From positions 116,510,226-116,574,225 of the forward strand of contig NC_088780.1 in the NCBI RefSeq assembly GCF_958450345.1: a stretch of 64,000 nt of DNA, written 5' to 3'. This document shows positions 42,099 to 54,447 of this stretch, one piece after another. A program made the position numbers and the translations under genes. How positions within the stretch are numbered: the stretch's first letter is position 1; each line of letters begins with the position of its first letter. The DNA is from Calliphora vicina. Lineage: Eukaryota > Arthropoda > Insecta > Diptera > Calliphoridae. Below the pieces are notes generated by a model. The model had not been told where the DNA came from. It worked only from the letters and a program-made list of their open reading frames with translations, and did no database searches.

Positions 42099-44395
42099 TG
42101 GGTTTTGACTTCAAATATCTACATAAAATGAACTTCAGTGGTGCCAGCATCAATATCATTCAATTTAGGAGGAAATAATATTACCAAGTCGTGATATCAA
42201 GTGCTAGTAACAGTTTAAATTTGTGGTAAACAAATCCGAAACAAGATAAAAAGTGTCGTTAATTTTAATGATTTATTTAAATATTTTGTTAGCTAATATG
42301 TCATTGATTTTGTCAATGTCTCTTTAAATTGAAACTAAAATTAAAGTTGCACATTGTTTAGTTTTGCAAGTACATTTTTTTTGCCATTTGATTTGTTTTT
42401 ACCGGAAAGTTCCCGAAGTCAAAATATTTTTTAATTTTGTATATACATACTTGAAAAAAATAATAACTCTGGAAAATTTCATTCAAATCAGAGATAATAA
42501 ATACAATTTGTTTTGGGATCGCATTTTGGGTCATTTTTTGAATGCACCATGTTTACAATTTTAAACTTACAAACTTTACTCGAAATGCATGTATGTTCAT
42601 TTGTAAATATTACATGTTTTTGTTGCGTATGTTTCCACATTTGTGTGAATGTATGTTTGGTCACTTAATGCATATTTTATTATGTTTTTATTTTACTTAT
42701 GTAATTCCGCTTCATTTTACTCTTTCACATTTCTCTCATTTCTTTTATTGTTTCTTAAATAGAGCTTTAATGATAATGGAAGAAAATGTTCTGAGTATGC
42801 TTTACATTCACATGAAATGTTATTATAGAACATTATGCATATTCTGTTGTAGTATTTTTGTATTTGCAAAAGTTTTTTTCTCTCTAATTTTACATTGACA
42901 TGCTTATATACATATGTATGTATTTATGTATATATAAATAAAGGGTATGCTGTGCTTTAAAAGGATTGAGTTCATTTTGATTTGATCATTATTTTTTAGC
43001 AAACATACTATAATTTATATTAGTCAATGGTCGAATTTGCTTGATCTTGGTCCCTGATTGTGTAAGCATACATTAGTGTGTTTATGTTAACTTTATAAAT
43101 ATGTCAGAGCTATAAATGAATGATTCATATTTGATTTTTAATTCACCATGAATTAAAAAAATTTAAACACATTCATGCTGCCAAAAATATGAATTGAATT
43201 GAAATTTTAATTCCGTTAATATTTTCGGCAAACTGAATGAATTAAAAAATTACGTGAATGATTAAAAGATTCATTAAAAAATTAAGGATTCTTTTACATA
43301 TCTGAAGTACTTGCAAGTCGCCTTAAACTATGCTTTATATTGAAGTTATTGTGCTTTAATTATATTGCACTTGAGTTTTCCTTTTTTTCCCTTTTCTCTC
43401 TCTCATACTTTTATATATTCTCATGAATATGATTCAAATATGCATTTATGTATATGTGTGTGTTTGGCTGCGAGTGTAACTGCAATAAATTTTTACTTGC
43501 TTTTATATTTTTCTTCTTGCTAGCATGTCTTTTTATTTCTGCTCTATTCATAGAATTGTTGATGTGTTTGCCTAGAATTGTATTTGTGTATAAGATGGCA
43601 GACTGAAAAGGTCCATATCTGGTTTCAGTTCGATACATTTTTTTTTGTTTGTCCATTCTAAGCGAAGAAATGTCACAATAATTTTATATTTTTTAAATAT
43701 ATTTTTAGGACTTATTTTATTCAAATAATTGGCATTTTCTGCACTCATTACCAAAATATGGATTTAGTTTTTCAGATTTCCCTCGTGTTAATCGTGTTTG
43801 TATTTTTAAACAAACGTACTGAACTAAACAACCCATACATACACTTTATTTTCTCTCTTTTCTTATATATTGTACATCATATACATTTACTATGTATGTT
43901 AGTTTAAGTGTGCATATTATAAGGATTATATGTATGAAAATATTGTATTCTACAGTCCCTCAGAATGTTTGCATGTGTTCAACTTTTTCTTGTTTTGTTC
44001 AATTAGTTATGAGCCAAAAAGTCAAACTGGGTCAGTTTTATTTTAAGGGCTGAGAAATAATACAAACAACAACTACATACAACTATTATCATTTTGGGGT
44101 TTGATGCATCATTCTAATAATAATGTCCTATAATGTTTGTGGTTAAAAGTTAATGTATTTGTGCTAGACATCATATTCGTATTACGTATTTTTTAATTAA
44201 TTTGTTGATTTTTGTTTTAACTATACAAAGTTATTAGTTTTGTCATTCGATCAATATTTCGAGAGATTTATCAAATTTTGTGTTTATTTTCTAAACTTTG
44301 CTTAATTTTGGAGGCAGAGAGAGATAATAATTGCTCATAAATATTGAGGTTGCAGAGTAATCAAAAATATTCAATATCATATAGACGCATAAGAG
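42099..44395. other. unassigned AT-rich DNA
   Basis: Several frames of 60-118 codons are open here, but they are hydrophobic, Phe/Leu/Tyr-rich and typical of T-rich DNA. A weak inverted pattern of GAATGATTCAT-like words lies at 43115-43275. Confidence 0.4.
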
Positions 44396-44870
44396 TTAAT
44401 TACACGGCGCTACGATGGAAAAAAACTTGGAAAACGACCTAGCGTGGGTTATAGGTCTTGCTGAGTACATTACAAATTGTGTCAAAAAATTTCAGAAACA
44501 CCCTTAAATTCAGAAGTTATTATAAAAAAAACCGTTTTCAGTGATGTTCGTCAACTTAACGACCTGTAACTCAGTCAGTTTTTGTCCGATTTTAATTTTT
44601 TGATTACTGATGACGCTTTAAAACGACATCCATTTATTGATACATTTGTAAGTTATAGGTATTGTTTTTGTTAAGAATATCTAAACAAAAAACTAAATTT
44701 ATCAACTTTTCTTATTTTAGTCGCTTTTCATTGCTTTTTTTGATATAAATGCTTATCAAAATTTATATCAATGTATAAAGAAAATTTAGTTCTTAATAAA
44801 ACATGGTTTTAATTTTTCAAATCGGATGAAAACTGTAAAAGTCTTTTCATTAATAGTTACGAAATTTTCA
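44396..44870 (+). mobile_element. TIR element fragment, family shared with 59632-60502
   Basis: GGCGCTACGATGGA, CTTGCTGAGTACATTACAAA, TTCAGAAACACCC and GTGATGTTCGTCAACTTA recur in the same order at 59632 onward, about 80% identical by eye. The right half present in the second copy is missing here. Confidence 0.75.
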
Positions 44871-44877
44871 TTTCGAT

Positions 44878-44930
44878 TTCCATAAAAAAACGAAAATCTA
44901 ATATCATGTCGCTTACTCGATATATATGAT
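44878..44930 (+). mobile_element. terminal fragment of the 52655-52892 MITE family
   Basis: TTCCATAAAAAAACGAAAAT then CTAATATCATGTCGCTTACT matches the right end of the MITE at 52655, except that about 20 bases containing TCCGTTTTGCGAAAAGGG are absent. Confidence 0.55.
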
Positions 44931-45069
44931 CTTAAGTATATGACAAAATTTAACAAAATTTTGATTATGATTTTGAAATTAGCATTCCAAATATACAATC
45001 TTAAATTATGTGTTAGAAAATAGGCTTCGAAATGATTTTTAAATAAATAATATTAACATAATATCAAAT

Positions 45070-46230
45070 CACAGAAAAAAAAAATTCATAATTGGAATGA
45101 ATTTTGTAATAAATATTATTAATCGAACTTGACTTTTTTTTCCCAAACTTATTTCATTCAAAATAAGAACATGTTCATAAATATTATAAAATTTTACATG
45201 ACGGAAATTTTTGCTTAATTTTTTTAATAAATTGCATTATAATTATATAATAAACGCTTAAGTTTCCCATTTGTTCAATTGTGCAAATTTGCGCGACGTG
45301 TTTCATGAACCCACCTTTTCAATTTTGTGCAAGTTTATACATTAAATTTCTCTCTATTTGATACAAATGTCAAATAAAAATAAATTCAACAAAAGCCTTA
45401 AAAAATTAATTTTCAAATTGTATAAATTTTAATTTTAAAAATGTTGAATGAAAGTTAAATCTTTGGAACAAACGGTGATAAACATAGTTTGTAAGATTTT
45501 ATTTATGTTCTAGCTGTTGGTTAATGCTTTCATATACAATGTCATTTAATACAACCATTCTGTTCTAAAGTTACACAATTTTCACATGCTCAAAATTTTT
45601 ATATTTAATTTGATTTTTATTTCTTATTAATAAAAGTAAACAAAAGCAGCTGATTCATCAAATGCACAATAAATTCAAGTTTGCGAGTCTAAATTGTCGC
45701 GCAAACTTATCCGAGTTGTGCAAACGAATTTCCATACATTTTTTGACAGTTCATTTGCGAGAGTATAAAAATGCACAGATTGCACAGTTTACGAGGCATA
45801 TAAGCGTTTACATGAGGACCCTTAATGAATTAGTGCAAGAATATTTGCATAATAGCCATATATTGGCCAATATTTTAAGATAAAAAGGAGAATATCTGAA
45901 ACTTAAAAATTATCATTAAACATAATAAAACATTCATAAATATAAAAGCATTTCATCCTCTTAAATTAATTTAATCATTTTCGCGCTTTTTATATCATTT
46001 TGTAGCTGAAAATCATAAAAAAAAACTAAAAATTTCCCATGAAAAATTTCAAACATTTTTGAACAACATAAAAATAAAAATGAAATTGAATTTATATTTT
46101 TCAAGCCTTCTAGATTTTATTTCAAAAGATAAAATATTAAAAAATCATACTATTTAAGAAATTATTTATAAATGTTATGAATTGAAATCAATGAATTCGA
46201 ATCATATTTATGTTGAAACTTTTTTCTGTG
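45070..46230. mobile_element. CACAGAAAAAA-ended element, copy B, with nested insertion
   Basis: Collinear with copy A (36743-37317) at both ends. Extra DNA between about 45252 and 45809 interrupts it. It ends TGAAACTTTTTTCTGTG. No transposase is seen; the 73-codon frame at 45662 crosses the insertion junction and is not conserved. Confidence 0.78.
45252..45809. mobile_element. nested element with AAACGCTTA ends, 558 bp
   Basis: AAACGCTTAAG at the left and the inverse AAACGCTTATA at the right bracket DNA absent from copy A. Subterminal words GTGCAAA and TTTGCGCG occur near both ends. No target duplication could be fixed because the host copies differ at the junction. Confidence 0.6.
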
Positions 46231-46696
46231 ATGTGAGAAATATATATTTTAGAATAGAGTAAAAACCTTTAGATACATTTATCCGAAACTTCCTTACTTT
46301 TTGTTGCGTTTATTTAAATTGCAATCTATCTTAATACAGATAATAAGCAACTTTGATAAAGAATTTAGTAAAATGTTGATAGATGTACTCTTTTAAGTAC
46401 AGCTATAAGTATTATAAATTTACATATTTCTCACATTTATGAACTTCCTTACTGATCCTATACAAATTGGGACATATGTAAAATATTATGCCAGAAAGGT
46501 TCTGAAGTCCAAATTTTCCGGACTGCCATTTCGTAAAATATTATAAAAATCTGTTTCTCGAAATTCCAGTGAATTTTTTAATATTAAATTAAAGCGTATG
46601 GAAAAGTGTGTAATTCGTTTCGAAAAATAACTTTTTGAAATCAGAACATATCTATACAAATTTAAACCAATATTATGGTCATTATTTTTTCAAAAT
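46231..46696. other. unassigned AT-rich DNA
   Basis: No gene or element seen. Confidence 0.4.
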
Positions 46697-46704
46697 ATGA
46701 GTAT

Positions 46705-47444
46705 TAGGGTGGGTCAATTTTTTTGACTACTAAGCGTATAGCAAATTCCTAATCTACGGAAAATTCTAAGAACTTTTCCAGAAGAAACCATGGTTCTAAA
46801 ATCAAAATCGAGCTTCTCGTCGAGTACTACATATAACATCTCATAGCTCTTATAGCGTAAGAGATATTGGCATTTGAATAATACATTTTTAACATTTTTA
46901 CCCACCCTACTCCAGTTTTTTGATGACCGCGGTTTCAAATATTTTCCGATTTTCTCTATTTTTAATTTATAGGACTAACAAGAAATGTATATATAACATA
47001 AAGAAAAAATTGATTAAAAATAATGAGTGAGTCCAAAGTTATGCTTAAATTTCAAAAAATTAAAAAAGGCGATTTTTCGTTATTTTTTTGGGAAAAAGGT
47101 GCTTTTATTCTTTTTAAGTTATCTAAAAAAATTTCTAAGAAGATGTATAAAGAATATATAGCTACGAGATGTTATATGTAGTACTCGACGAGAAGATTCT
47201 ATATATATGTAATATATGTCGGAACACAAACGAAGAAATATTATTATTTTTAAAATTGAACATACCCGAGGTCTCCTAGCAAAAGAGGTCTTGAGCTCCA
47301 AATCTTCTCGTAAAAAACCGGAAGCTCGATTTTGATTTTAGAACCATGGTTTCTTCTGAAAAAGTTCATAGAATTTTCCGTAGATTACGAATTTGCTATA
47401 CGCTTTACCATGTTTTTTGGGCCCCAACAAATTGACCCGCCCTA
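46705..47444. mobile_element. hAT-type MITE with ~110-bp TIRs and 8-bp duplication, 740 bp
   Basis: The left end TAGGGTGGGTCAATTTTTTT and right end (inverted) TAGGGCGGGTCAATTTGTTG lead into long inverted arms sharing AGCGTATAGCAAATTC, ATCTACGGAAAATTCTA and AACCATGGTTCTAAAATC. ATGAGTAT occurs at 46697-46704 and again at 47445-47452. No transposase frame. Confidence 0.88.
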
Positions 47445-47700
47445 ATGAGTATCCTTACAAGTGTTAATGTTAAGTTTGTCAATAATAAGAACATACAATT
47501 TCTAATTGTATTAAATCAATCATAGCTGTAAGTTACGAATGAAATATAAATAGTTTTTATATTCGATTAGTTTATGTTTCCAATTATAAATATTTATTTT
47601 TTAAATTATTTATTAGTTTATTAAGAATGTTAACAAATAAACTATAAATAAAATAATTTTATCATTTTAAGGGCCATTATTACAACATGCCTTTATGTTC

Positions 47701-47764
47701 GTTATAGTAAAAGGTAACTTTAAGCAATGGAAAAAGGTATCTTAAAGTTAGCTTTTACTATTAC
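47701..47764. ncRNA. 64-nt stem-loop, possible small-RNA hairpin or MITE core
   Basis: GTTATAGTAAAAGGTAACTT plus TAAG pairs with CTTAAAGTTAGCTTTTACTA plus TTAC over 24 bp with two mismatches and a 16-base loop. Weaker pairing continues outside. The size fits a pre-miRNA, but a decayed MITE is equally possible. Confidence 0.3.
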
Positions 47765-48223
47765 AAACAAATGTCCTAAGATTTGAATAAAATTTAAATT
47801 TATTTAATTTAGATAAAAACAAAATCAACTAATTTATTTAGAATATGTATTCTAACAACATACAAAAAAGTAAATTTATTTAAACAAAAAATAATTGAAT
47901 AGAAATATTTCTAATAAACTTTTAAAAATATTTTTTCTATTCTCAGAAATTTTAAACAATTAAATATGTTTTTCCAAAAACAAAAATATTAAAACAATGG
48001 CGTTTCTTTTAAAAACTAATCGAAATAAATAGGCCTAATCTGTAAAATTTTCAGAGTATTATTTTCGCACATATATTTATCCATCGATTTTTTCGATACC
48101 AGCAACAAAAACAGTTTACTCCGAAGAATTACGTTTTAAGTAACAAACGACAATTTTTCACCCGCAACAGAAAAATTTTATCTTTAAGGCTGAATCATTT
48201 ATTTATCAATATAAAAATGAAAA
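47765..48223. other. unassigned AT-rich DNA
   Basis: No feature recognised. Confidence 0.4.
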
Positions 48224-48473
48224 AAAAACAAGTAAGAAAGTATGGTAATTCAAACCCGATCAAATAATACATTGAGTAAATGAGCAGAAACTTTTTTAAT
48301 TTCAATAATTTATTTTTATGAATGATTTTCGGAAGTTGGCCTTATATGGAAGCTAAGACTATTTATGGACCAATTTCCATGACATTATGACCGAAAGATA
48401 TACTTTACGGTTATATCCAAACATTGGCACAAACGCATTAAATCCTCCACATTATGGTCGTGTAGGGTATAAA
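48224..48473 (+). mobile_element. dispersed hairpin-ended repeat, copy 4 (internally deleted)
   Basis: Begins AACAAGTAAGAAAGTATGGT, contains GATTTTCGGAAGTTGGCCTT and ends CATTATGGTCGTGTAGGGTA. Compared with copy 3, about 300 internal bases are missing. Mutations have ruined the left hairpin. Confidence 0.8.
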
Positions 48474-51400
48474 ATTTTTACATTTCTAGCTAGTTGACTA
48501 ATAAAAATTTACTTTTTTATTTAAAAAACAGAATTTTTCTGCTTTTTCACACACATAAATTCAAGATTTGAAACATAAACTCGACTCTATTTTAATGCTA
48601 TGGGATGTTTCATTAAAATCGGACTTTCTGTTTAGAAGTTATAGACTTATTTGCACTTTGAAATTTCTCCACTTTGTGCTTTCCGCTTTCAGATGAATCC
48701 TCTTTTTATCCAACAATTACCAAAACTGTGTCGTATATTTTTTGATTAGATGAAAATTTATATAAAATTCTATTACTATTTATTTAAAAAAATATAGATA
48801 TTTTTAGCTTAATTAGTTTAGTTGATATAAATGATGTAATTTTACTCGCTTAAATTTGTAAAACTCTCTTCTTAGTATATATATATATCTTAAATACTAT
48901 TTTTAAAATGACGCTAATAAGTATTTTGGAAGCTATTGTTTAAGGTTTTTGTTAATAAAGATTATTGCCATTAAAATAATTTAATGAATTTTTTTTTTAA
49001 ATTTAATATCTCTCATTTCTTATAAAAAATATTTTTTTCTATTAAATTAATGAATCTGTATTTGTTCTGATTTTGTTGCAAAACTTATTCAATATTATAG
49101 CACTTTCCAGTTTATTCAGTTATTTTTTCTCTCTCTCTGTTAAACTCAATAAACTTTGATTTCTTTTAAATATTTTTTTTTTCTGGCGAAACTATTTGTG
49201 CTTGTATTATAAATAATATTGAAAGAGGGAAAATAAAGGAAAAACAGCGGACTTATTAATTTAAATTGAAAAATGTATAAAAAATTTCTTGAAAAAATCA
49301 TTATTGTGAAAACAAAAGTTTATTATTGTATTAGTTCTTTGCAGAAAAAAAATATATTTTCTTTTCTGCGTTTTTTGTTTTGATTAAAAATAAGTAATTA
49401 AAAAAAAATTATATAGAAAAAAGCTAAAGAAAAGTGCATGATTGGTTTTTGTAAAAGTGTTAAAGATTCTAACTAACTATAAGCTAAAAATAAGGTAAGT
49501 ATTCTATTAATATGATTCAATTTGTTTACAAGCTATTAAAAATATAAAATAGACATACATATATCAGTTTTCATCTCCAATTTCAACATTTTCTAAAAAA
49601 AAAACTAGTCTACACAATTCTTACATATTTTCCTATTGCTGCCATCGTTTCTGCTGCTGTTACCAACTGCACAAATTAATTAAACATTAACGCTCCAGTT
49701 AAACTATTCGACCTAAAATATTAAATTTTTTACTAGTACTCCTGCCATAATGAAAATATACATATTTGAATGAGTTAAAAGTGCAAGAATAAAACTAATA
49801 AAGTTGTTAAATTTTATATTTTCTTGTGAAATATTTTCTGTTTGTTCTTTCATATTGCCCACTTAATAATAAAATACTATCAACATTTTCTTCATCATCT
49901 TTATTATGATGATGTTGGTGGGGGTAATAATAAGTAGTCATGAATAACTTTGTTTTTTTGTACGAGCATCTCCTTCATCAGTTATTCATAACCCATTTTG
50001 TTTGAAAAGCATTTATTTCTTTTTTCGTTCGTTGTTTTTTTCTTTGCCCACTTTCCATTTAACTTTCATTACCTGGACAAGAATATTTATAAGGCTTTTT
50101 ATGTTGTTTTTTATTCATTTTCTAATTCTTCTGTTTTGTTTAACCTTACTTAGACTGCAGATGAAATTGAAAGTGCAATACTTGAATAGATAGTGTAGAT
50201 AATATGAATAGGATTTAAATTTTAATAATTGGCGTCCAAAAAATTTTATTTACATTATAGGGTCAATAGGTTACAATTAGTCATTGTATTCAGAGAATTC
50301 TACATTTAGCAAAGCCATGTTCGACATAATTGTATCCATTAACGTTCTAACACACACTGTTGAAATTAACATTTTAAATTACCCGCTTTCTTAGCCAAAC
50401 GAAAATGAAAGGAGCTTTTTCCAAAATCTTTTAAAAACTTTCTATTAGCTCAAAACAACCACAGTGTAGCATTTACACTATTTTTGACATAAATAAGTCA
50501 AAACAAAAAGGGACGTTAAGAAATCTTTACTCAGTTTTCATATTCAGCTCAAGTTTAGTAATGTAAAGCAAAATGGGTTCATTTAGTATGCAAAACATCA
50601 ACAGATGCACCACACACACATACACAAATAAACAGCAACAAATTGAAGTACAAAATAAAAGAAATACCCAAGAAAGCTACGAAAACGTAAAAGTAAAGAT
50701 GAAGTCTTGAAAAAACAAAGAGCGTGAGCGAGAAAGAGAGAGAGAGTGAAAATGAAAATGAACAAGCTAAGCTAAGCAAAGAACATGCATTTCATTTTGA
50801 ACAAATATTGATGTTGCATTTTCAATTCTATACCTTCAAATACACCTGAAGATATGTTGGTACTTGTTACTGGTGAAACAAACTTTCAATGCTAAATATT
50901 TGGCCTTCAAAAGTTCAACCATAATAAATCTATAATATTTAGTATAAACGAAACGTAATGGTTTCCTTGAAAAACTCTTACTAGGATTTTTTTTACAAAA
51001 AGAAAGTGCAAAAAACTTAATGTTGACTCAATGTATCTTTTAGTTTCGGCTTATAGTTTCGTTATCTTATACACTATCCTTTACCTTTATTTAAAACTAC
51101 GTGTGAACATGTTGTTTTCATATTGTTTATTACTCGTGCCACCATCATAAAATATTTAGTCTGGTTGGTACTCAAAAGTTAAATTTCGTTTGCCATGGAT
51201 AGTGGTGTTGGTTCAACTAAGATCATTTGCTGCTTCGGTTTAACATCCCGTTGTTTATTTCAATTTATCTTCATGCCGTTTGACAGTTAATGCACTCACG
51301 TTCCCAACCGAAAACGTGCAATAGTTATTCTATTTTCTTTGTAGGTTTTCATATTTTTGTTGGAAACTATTTTTTTAAGAGTTACTATTTATTTTGTTAG

Positions 51401-51572
51401 ATAGTTATAGGTTTTATAGCCATAACATGTGTAGTTATCATTCGTATAGAAAGACAAGACGGCTAAGAAGGCTAACTTTCCCCAAACCAGTATAATTATA
51501 CCTTGAAGAATTCTGGTCGATTTCATACTAAGACCCAAAATGTTCTTGTTCCTTTCCCCTGCCAATGAAATG
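48474..51572. other. unassigned; GA- and CT-rich tracts
   Basis: CTCTCTCTCTG near 49130 and a purine tract GAGAAAGAGAGAGAGAG at 50729-50745 are present. The latter fits GAGA-factor-type sequence by composition only. TATATATATAT lies near 48880. No gene is recognised. Confidence 0.4.
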
Positions 51573-52067
51573 CAGGGTTGTAATTCGAAGAATCGATGGA
51601 AAAAAATAGTTTTTATTCGAATGAATAAAATTTGTCTGTTTAGAATAAAAAATTATTCGATCAACAATTGTCGAATACTCGAATAGATTTATTTTCGAGA
51701 TAAAATTTTAAAAAACGGTTGATATAAATGGAAATACTGAATGAAAATTCTCAAAAAAAACAAAACAAATAATTTATAATGTTAAACGGAGATGTCCATC
51801 ATTGGAAATTTTTCATTTATTAAGATCACAACATTAACTAAAACATGAAAACATTGAAATTTCCGTTTTGGTCCAAGGACGAAGCCCCGAAATCTGTTCG
51901 TGATTTAAAATAGCCACATATTTACGTATTACAGGAATTGCGCTTGAATTTGTCACAACTCTGTGGTCCATATCTATTGATTATATTGTGAATTAGTTTT
52001 AATATTGGTCCATAAATAACTATTCCTGAAAAATATATCGAAATAGAATTCAGCACGTATGTATATT
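51573..52067. mobile_element. decayed hAT-family fragment related to 10775
   Basis: Begins CAGGGTTGTAATTCGAAGAA, carries ATTATTCGATCAACAATTGT and GTCGAATACTCGAATAG, and downstream has GTCCATCATTGGAAATTTTT, similar to GTCCATCATTAAATTTTC in the 10775 element. No far terminus was found. Confidence 0.5.
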
Positions 52068-52069
52068 AG

Positions 52070-52627
52070 ACCGTCTCACTTTTAATTTTTTTTCGAAATT
52101 CCTTCAGGCACATCGATTTTCTGAATCTACTCTAAAAACCAAGAATTTTGGTGTATAACACTTAAATATAAATTTTAAATTTCCTAAATGTTCCTTAATG
52201 CAACATTGACATTTTGTTCGATGGTTTTTTATTCATAGCATTACAAATTCAGATTTTCAAATACAAACTTATCATTTTTTTTTAATTTTTGCTTACCTTT
52301 TCTTATATAAAAATTGAACGAGGCAAAATTTTTATATTCTGTAAATGCAGAATGGTAGAAAAAAAAATGAATATTTTGATGTAAATAACAGTAGCATTTT
52401 GTTAAGAAAAACTGTAGTTTTATTTGAAATGATGAAATGACTAAAGATGTTTATTTGTAAATTTGCTTCAATTTCATAAATACATTAATATAAAGTAAGA
52501 AGATACGAAATGGCCACTACCGTTCATCCATATTTAAGTGTTATACACCAAAATTCTTGGTTTTTAGAGTAGATTCAGAAAATCGATGTGCGTGAAGGAA
52601 TTTCGGAAAAAGTGTAAAAACTGAGAC
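52070..52627. mobile_element. TIR element (family of 356-745), ~558 bp
   Basis: Long inverted ends: TCGAAATTCCTTCAGGCACA to ACACTTAAATAT on the left and its near-exact inverse on the right (about 52533-52607). The outer edges are AGACCGTCTCA and TGAGACCG. The interior matches the inverted copy at 356-745. Superfamily unassigned. Confidence 0.8.
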
Positions 52628-52660
52628 CGATATGAAACATAATGTATATGTTTCATATCG
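52628..52660. repeat. perfect 13-bp inverted repeat at an element junction
   Basis: CGATATGAAACAT, a 7-base loop AATGTAT, then ATGTTTCATATCG. It lies exactly where the preceding element ends and the next MITE begins. Confidence 0.85.
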
Positions 52661-52892
52661 AGCCGTTTTCGCACAGAAGACGTAACCGACAAAAACTAAA
52701 TTTCACAGGAGAGCATTTTTTTAAATTGAAATAAATAAAATAATAAATAAATGTGCACTTACGTCTTTTTTCTTTTTCTCGTAAAATTGAAACTATGGAA
52801 TGATGCTAATAGACCTAAATTATCGATTTCCATAAAAAACGAAAATCTATTATTATGCCGCTTACGTCCGTTTTGCGAAAAGGGCTCGATAT
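52655..52892. mobile_element. small MITE with ATATCGAGCC ends, ~238 bp
   Basis: ATATCGAGCCGTTTTCGCAC with GACGTAA on the left, and ATATCGAGCCCTTTTCGCAA with GGACGTAA inverted on the right. ATAT at each border may be target duplication rather than TIR. No coding content. Confidence 0.65.
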
Positions 52893-53828
52893 AAAAATAT
52901 ATTATTTGACCAATTTATATGGGGATCAGTTCAAAATTTAGCATAGATTCTAATATGTACTTATATATGGAAATGAAATTCAATATAAATAAGTATCACA
53001 ATATCTATGACCTCCTCTAGGTAAGGCATATCTGGGCTTATTCATCTGTACTTTCTTACTTGTTTATTATTAGTTGTATGTATATTTCATATTTTCTTCA
53101 TTGTTAACAAACTAATTATTATAAATGTAAATTTCGATGATGTAAATTTCTGCTTTAAAACGGTGCAGATATTGATTGGGCAGTTTTAGAAATACTTGAT
53201 GGTCAAGAACATAAGATAAAATTTCTGAAGAAATTCGTGTTTATGTATTTGAACGTTCAGTGTAGATTGAGATCACATAATCCCGATTGACATACATATT
53301 TTGCGACCTAATCTTCGGTATTCTCGACTGAAAAATTTTATCAAGTTGTGGTGTGGTTATTATTTAATCTGATTTCCTCCCCTGATCTTCGTTAGATTGC
53401 CGCACAGAACAATTTCTTTGGTCCATGATAGTAAATAATAAATCCAATATAAAATCCTCTTGCTGACTATTTTCACAATCTTCCTTCTACTAAGTTCCTG
53501 CTGTTCCTATAAAGAGCATAGGGCCTATATTATTATTCCACATTTGTTAATTTTTGCTGTTGACGACGGCCTTTCATTTTCATTCTATTGTATTTCTTCG
53601 TCAGATTGCCTTTCTAGTTATGTCGGTGAGAAGTCTTCGAAGATTGAGTTTACTGTTCCGATTTCCGACCATAGGCGTTAATTTCTAATGGTATTTGTTC
53701 AAAACATTTAGTATTCTGCGGAGGCAATAATTTATGTACACTTGTATATGATTACGGATTTGCATTCCAAGATTCGCAGTCGTACAACGTTGTTGTTATT
53801 ATACTGCCCTGTGTTTTTGTTATTATAC
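52893..53828. other. mostly unassigned; possible repeat remnants
   Basis: 52896-53066 ends in ACTTTCTTACTTGTTT, like the dispersed hairpin-ended family, but the rest is too diverged to assign. 53370-53680 has balanced composition and may belong to the LINE fragment that follows. Confidence 0.35.
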
Positions 53829-54050
53829 TGCCCAAGTAGAAAAAGGTTGCACGTCTTCTTCAAGCTGTCTGTATTTGAGCGGGGGCTTGCTTATTCGTCG
53901 CGGATATCATTGAACAGTGCTGTTGATAGTCGTTTGTGAATTATGTTCTCTATTACCTAGTTCATCATGCTAAGTATAGTTATACCCCTCCAATTCCTGC
54001 ATTCTGTCAGATCTCTCTTCTTAGTTATTTTAAAAATCCTATTATTGTTT
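53829..54050 (-). pseudogene. LINE reverse transcriptase fragment (N-terminal RT motifs)
   Basis: Minus-strand frame: FKITKKRDLTECRNWRGITI, LSMMN, a stop, VIENIIHKRLSTALFNDIRD, a stop, then ASPRSN. This follows the first RT block of non-LTR elements, 'ip KkgDltec.NWRgItLL....K...rii..Rl...l....r.eQaGFR'. Two stops are visible. The QAGFR motif is degraded (E-stop-ASPRS). It may belong to the same broad LINE group as 40120-40620, which carries the opposite end of RT. Confidence 0.72.
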
Positions 54051-54443
54051 TAAATTATCATAGTTTTGGTTGATGTCGTCTAATGTTTACTTCTCATACC
54101 TAAAATTAAATTTATGGCCTTCAGCATATCTCCTATACAATTTATTTTTTGTATTGAGAATATACTCACTAGGTATATAACTATTACTAATATCGCTATA
54201 ACTATTACTTATATCCCTAATACTCACATTATATATTAAAAAATTATGCAATCACACATTTTCTTCCTGTCGAGTGTATCCTCGTTGTACCGACAGCCTC
54301 ATACAAGGCTATAGTTTTTAATAACTTTTAACAACTTTTTTATAACATCAAGTAGAAGATTTTAAATTTTAATTTGACAGTCTTTCATTTCGAACTTCAC
54401 ATATATTCAAACGAGTTCTCTAAACTCTTTTAAAGATTTCCTG
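54051..54443. other. unassigned
   Basis: No feature recognised, though part may be LINE 5' sequence. Confidence 0.35.
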
Positions 54444-54447
54444 TTAA

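Noticed and set aside
42542..42898. 118-codon hydrophobic frame resembling a multi-pass membrane protein
   Set aside because: T-rich DNA encodes Phe/Leu/Tyr/Ile runs in any frame; there is no family signature, splice pattern or promoter.
50579..50779. Ser/Leu-rich minus-strand frame resembling a signal peptide or membrane protein
   Set aside because: It is the translation of a GA-rich tract and CA repeats read on the other strand.
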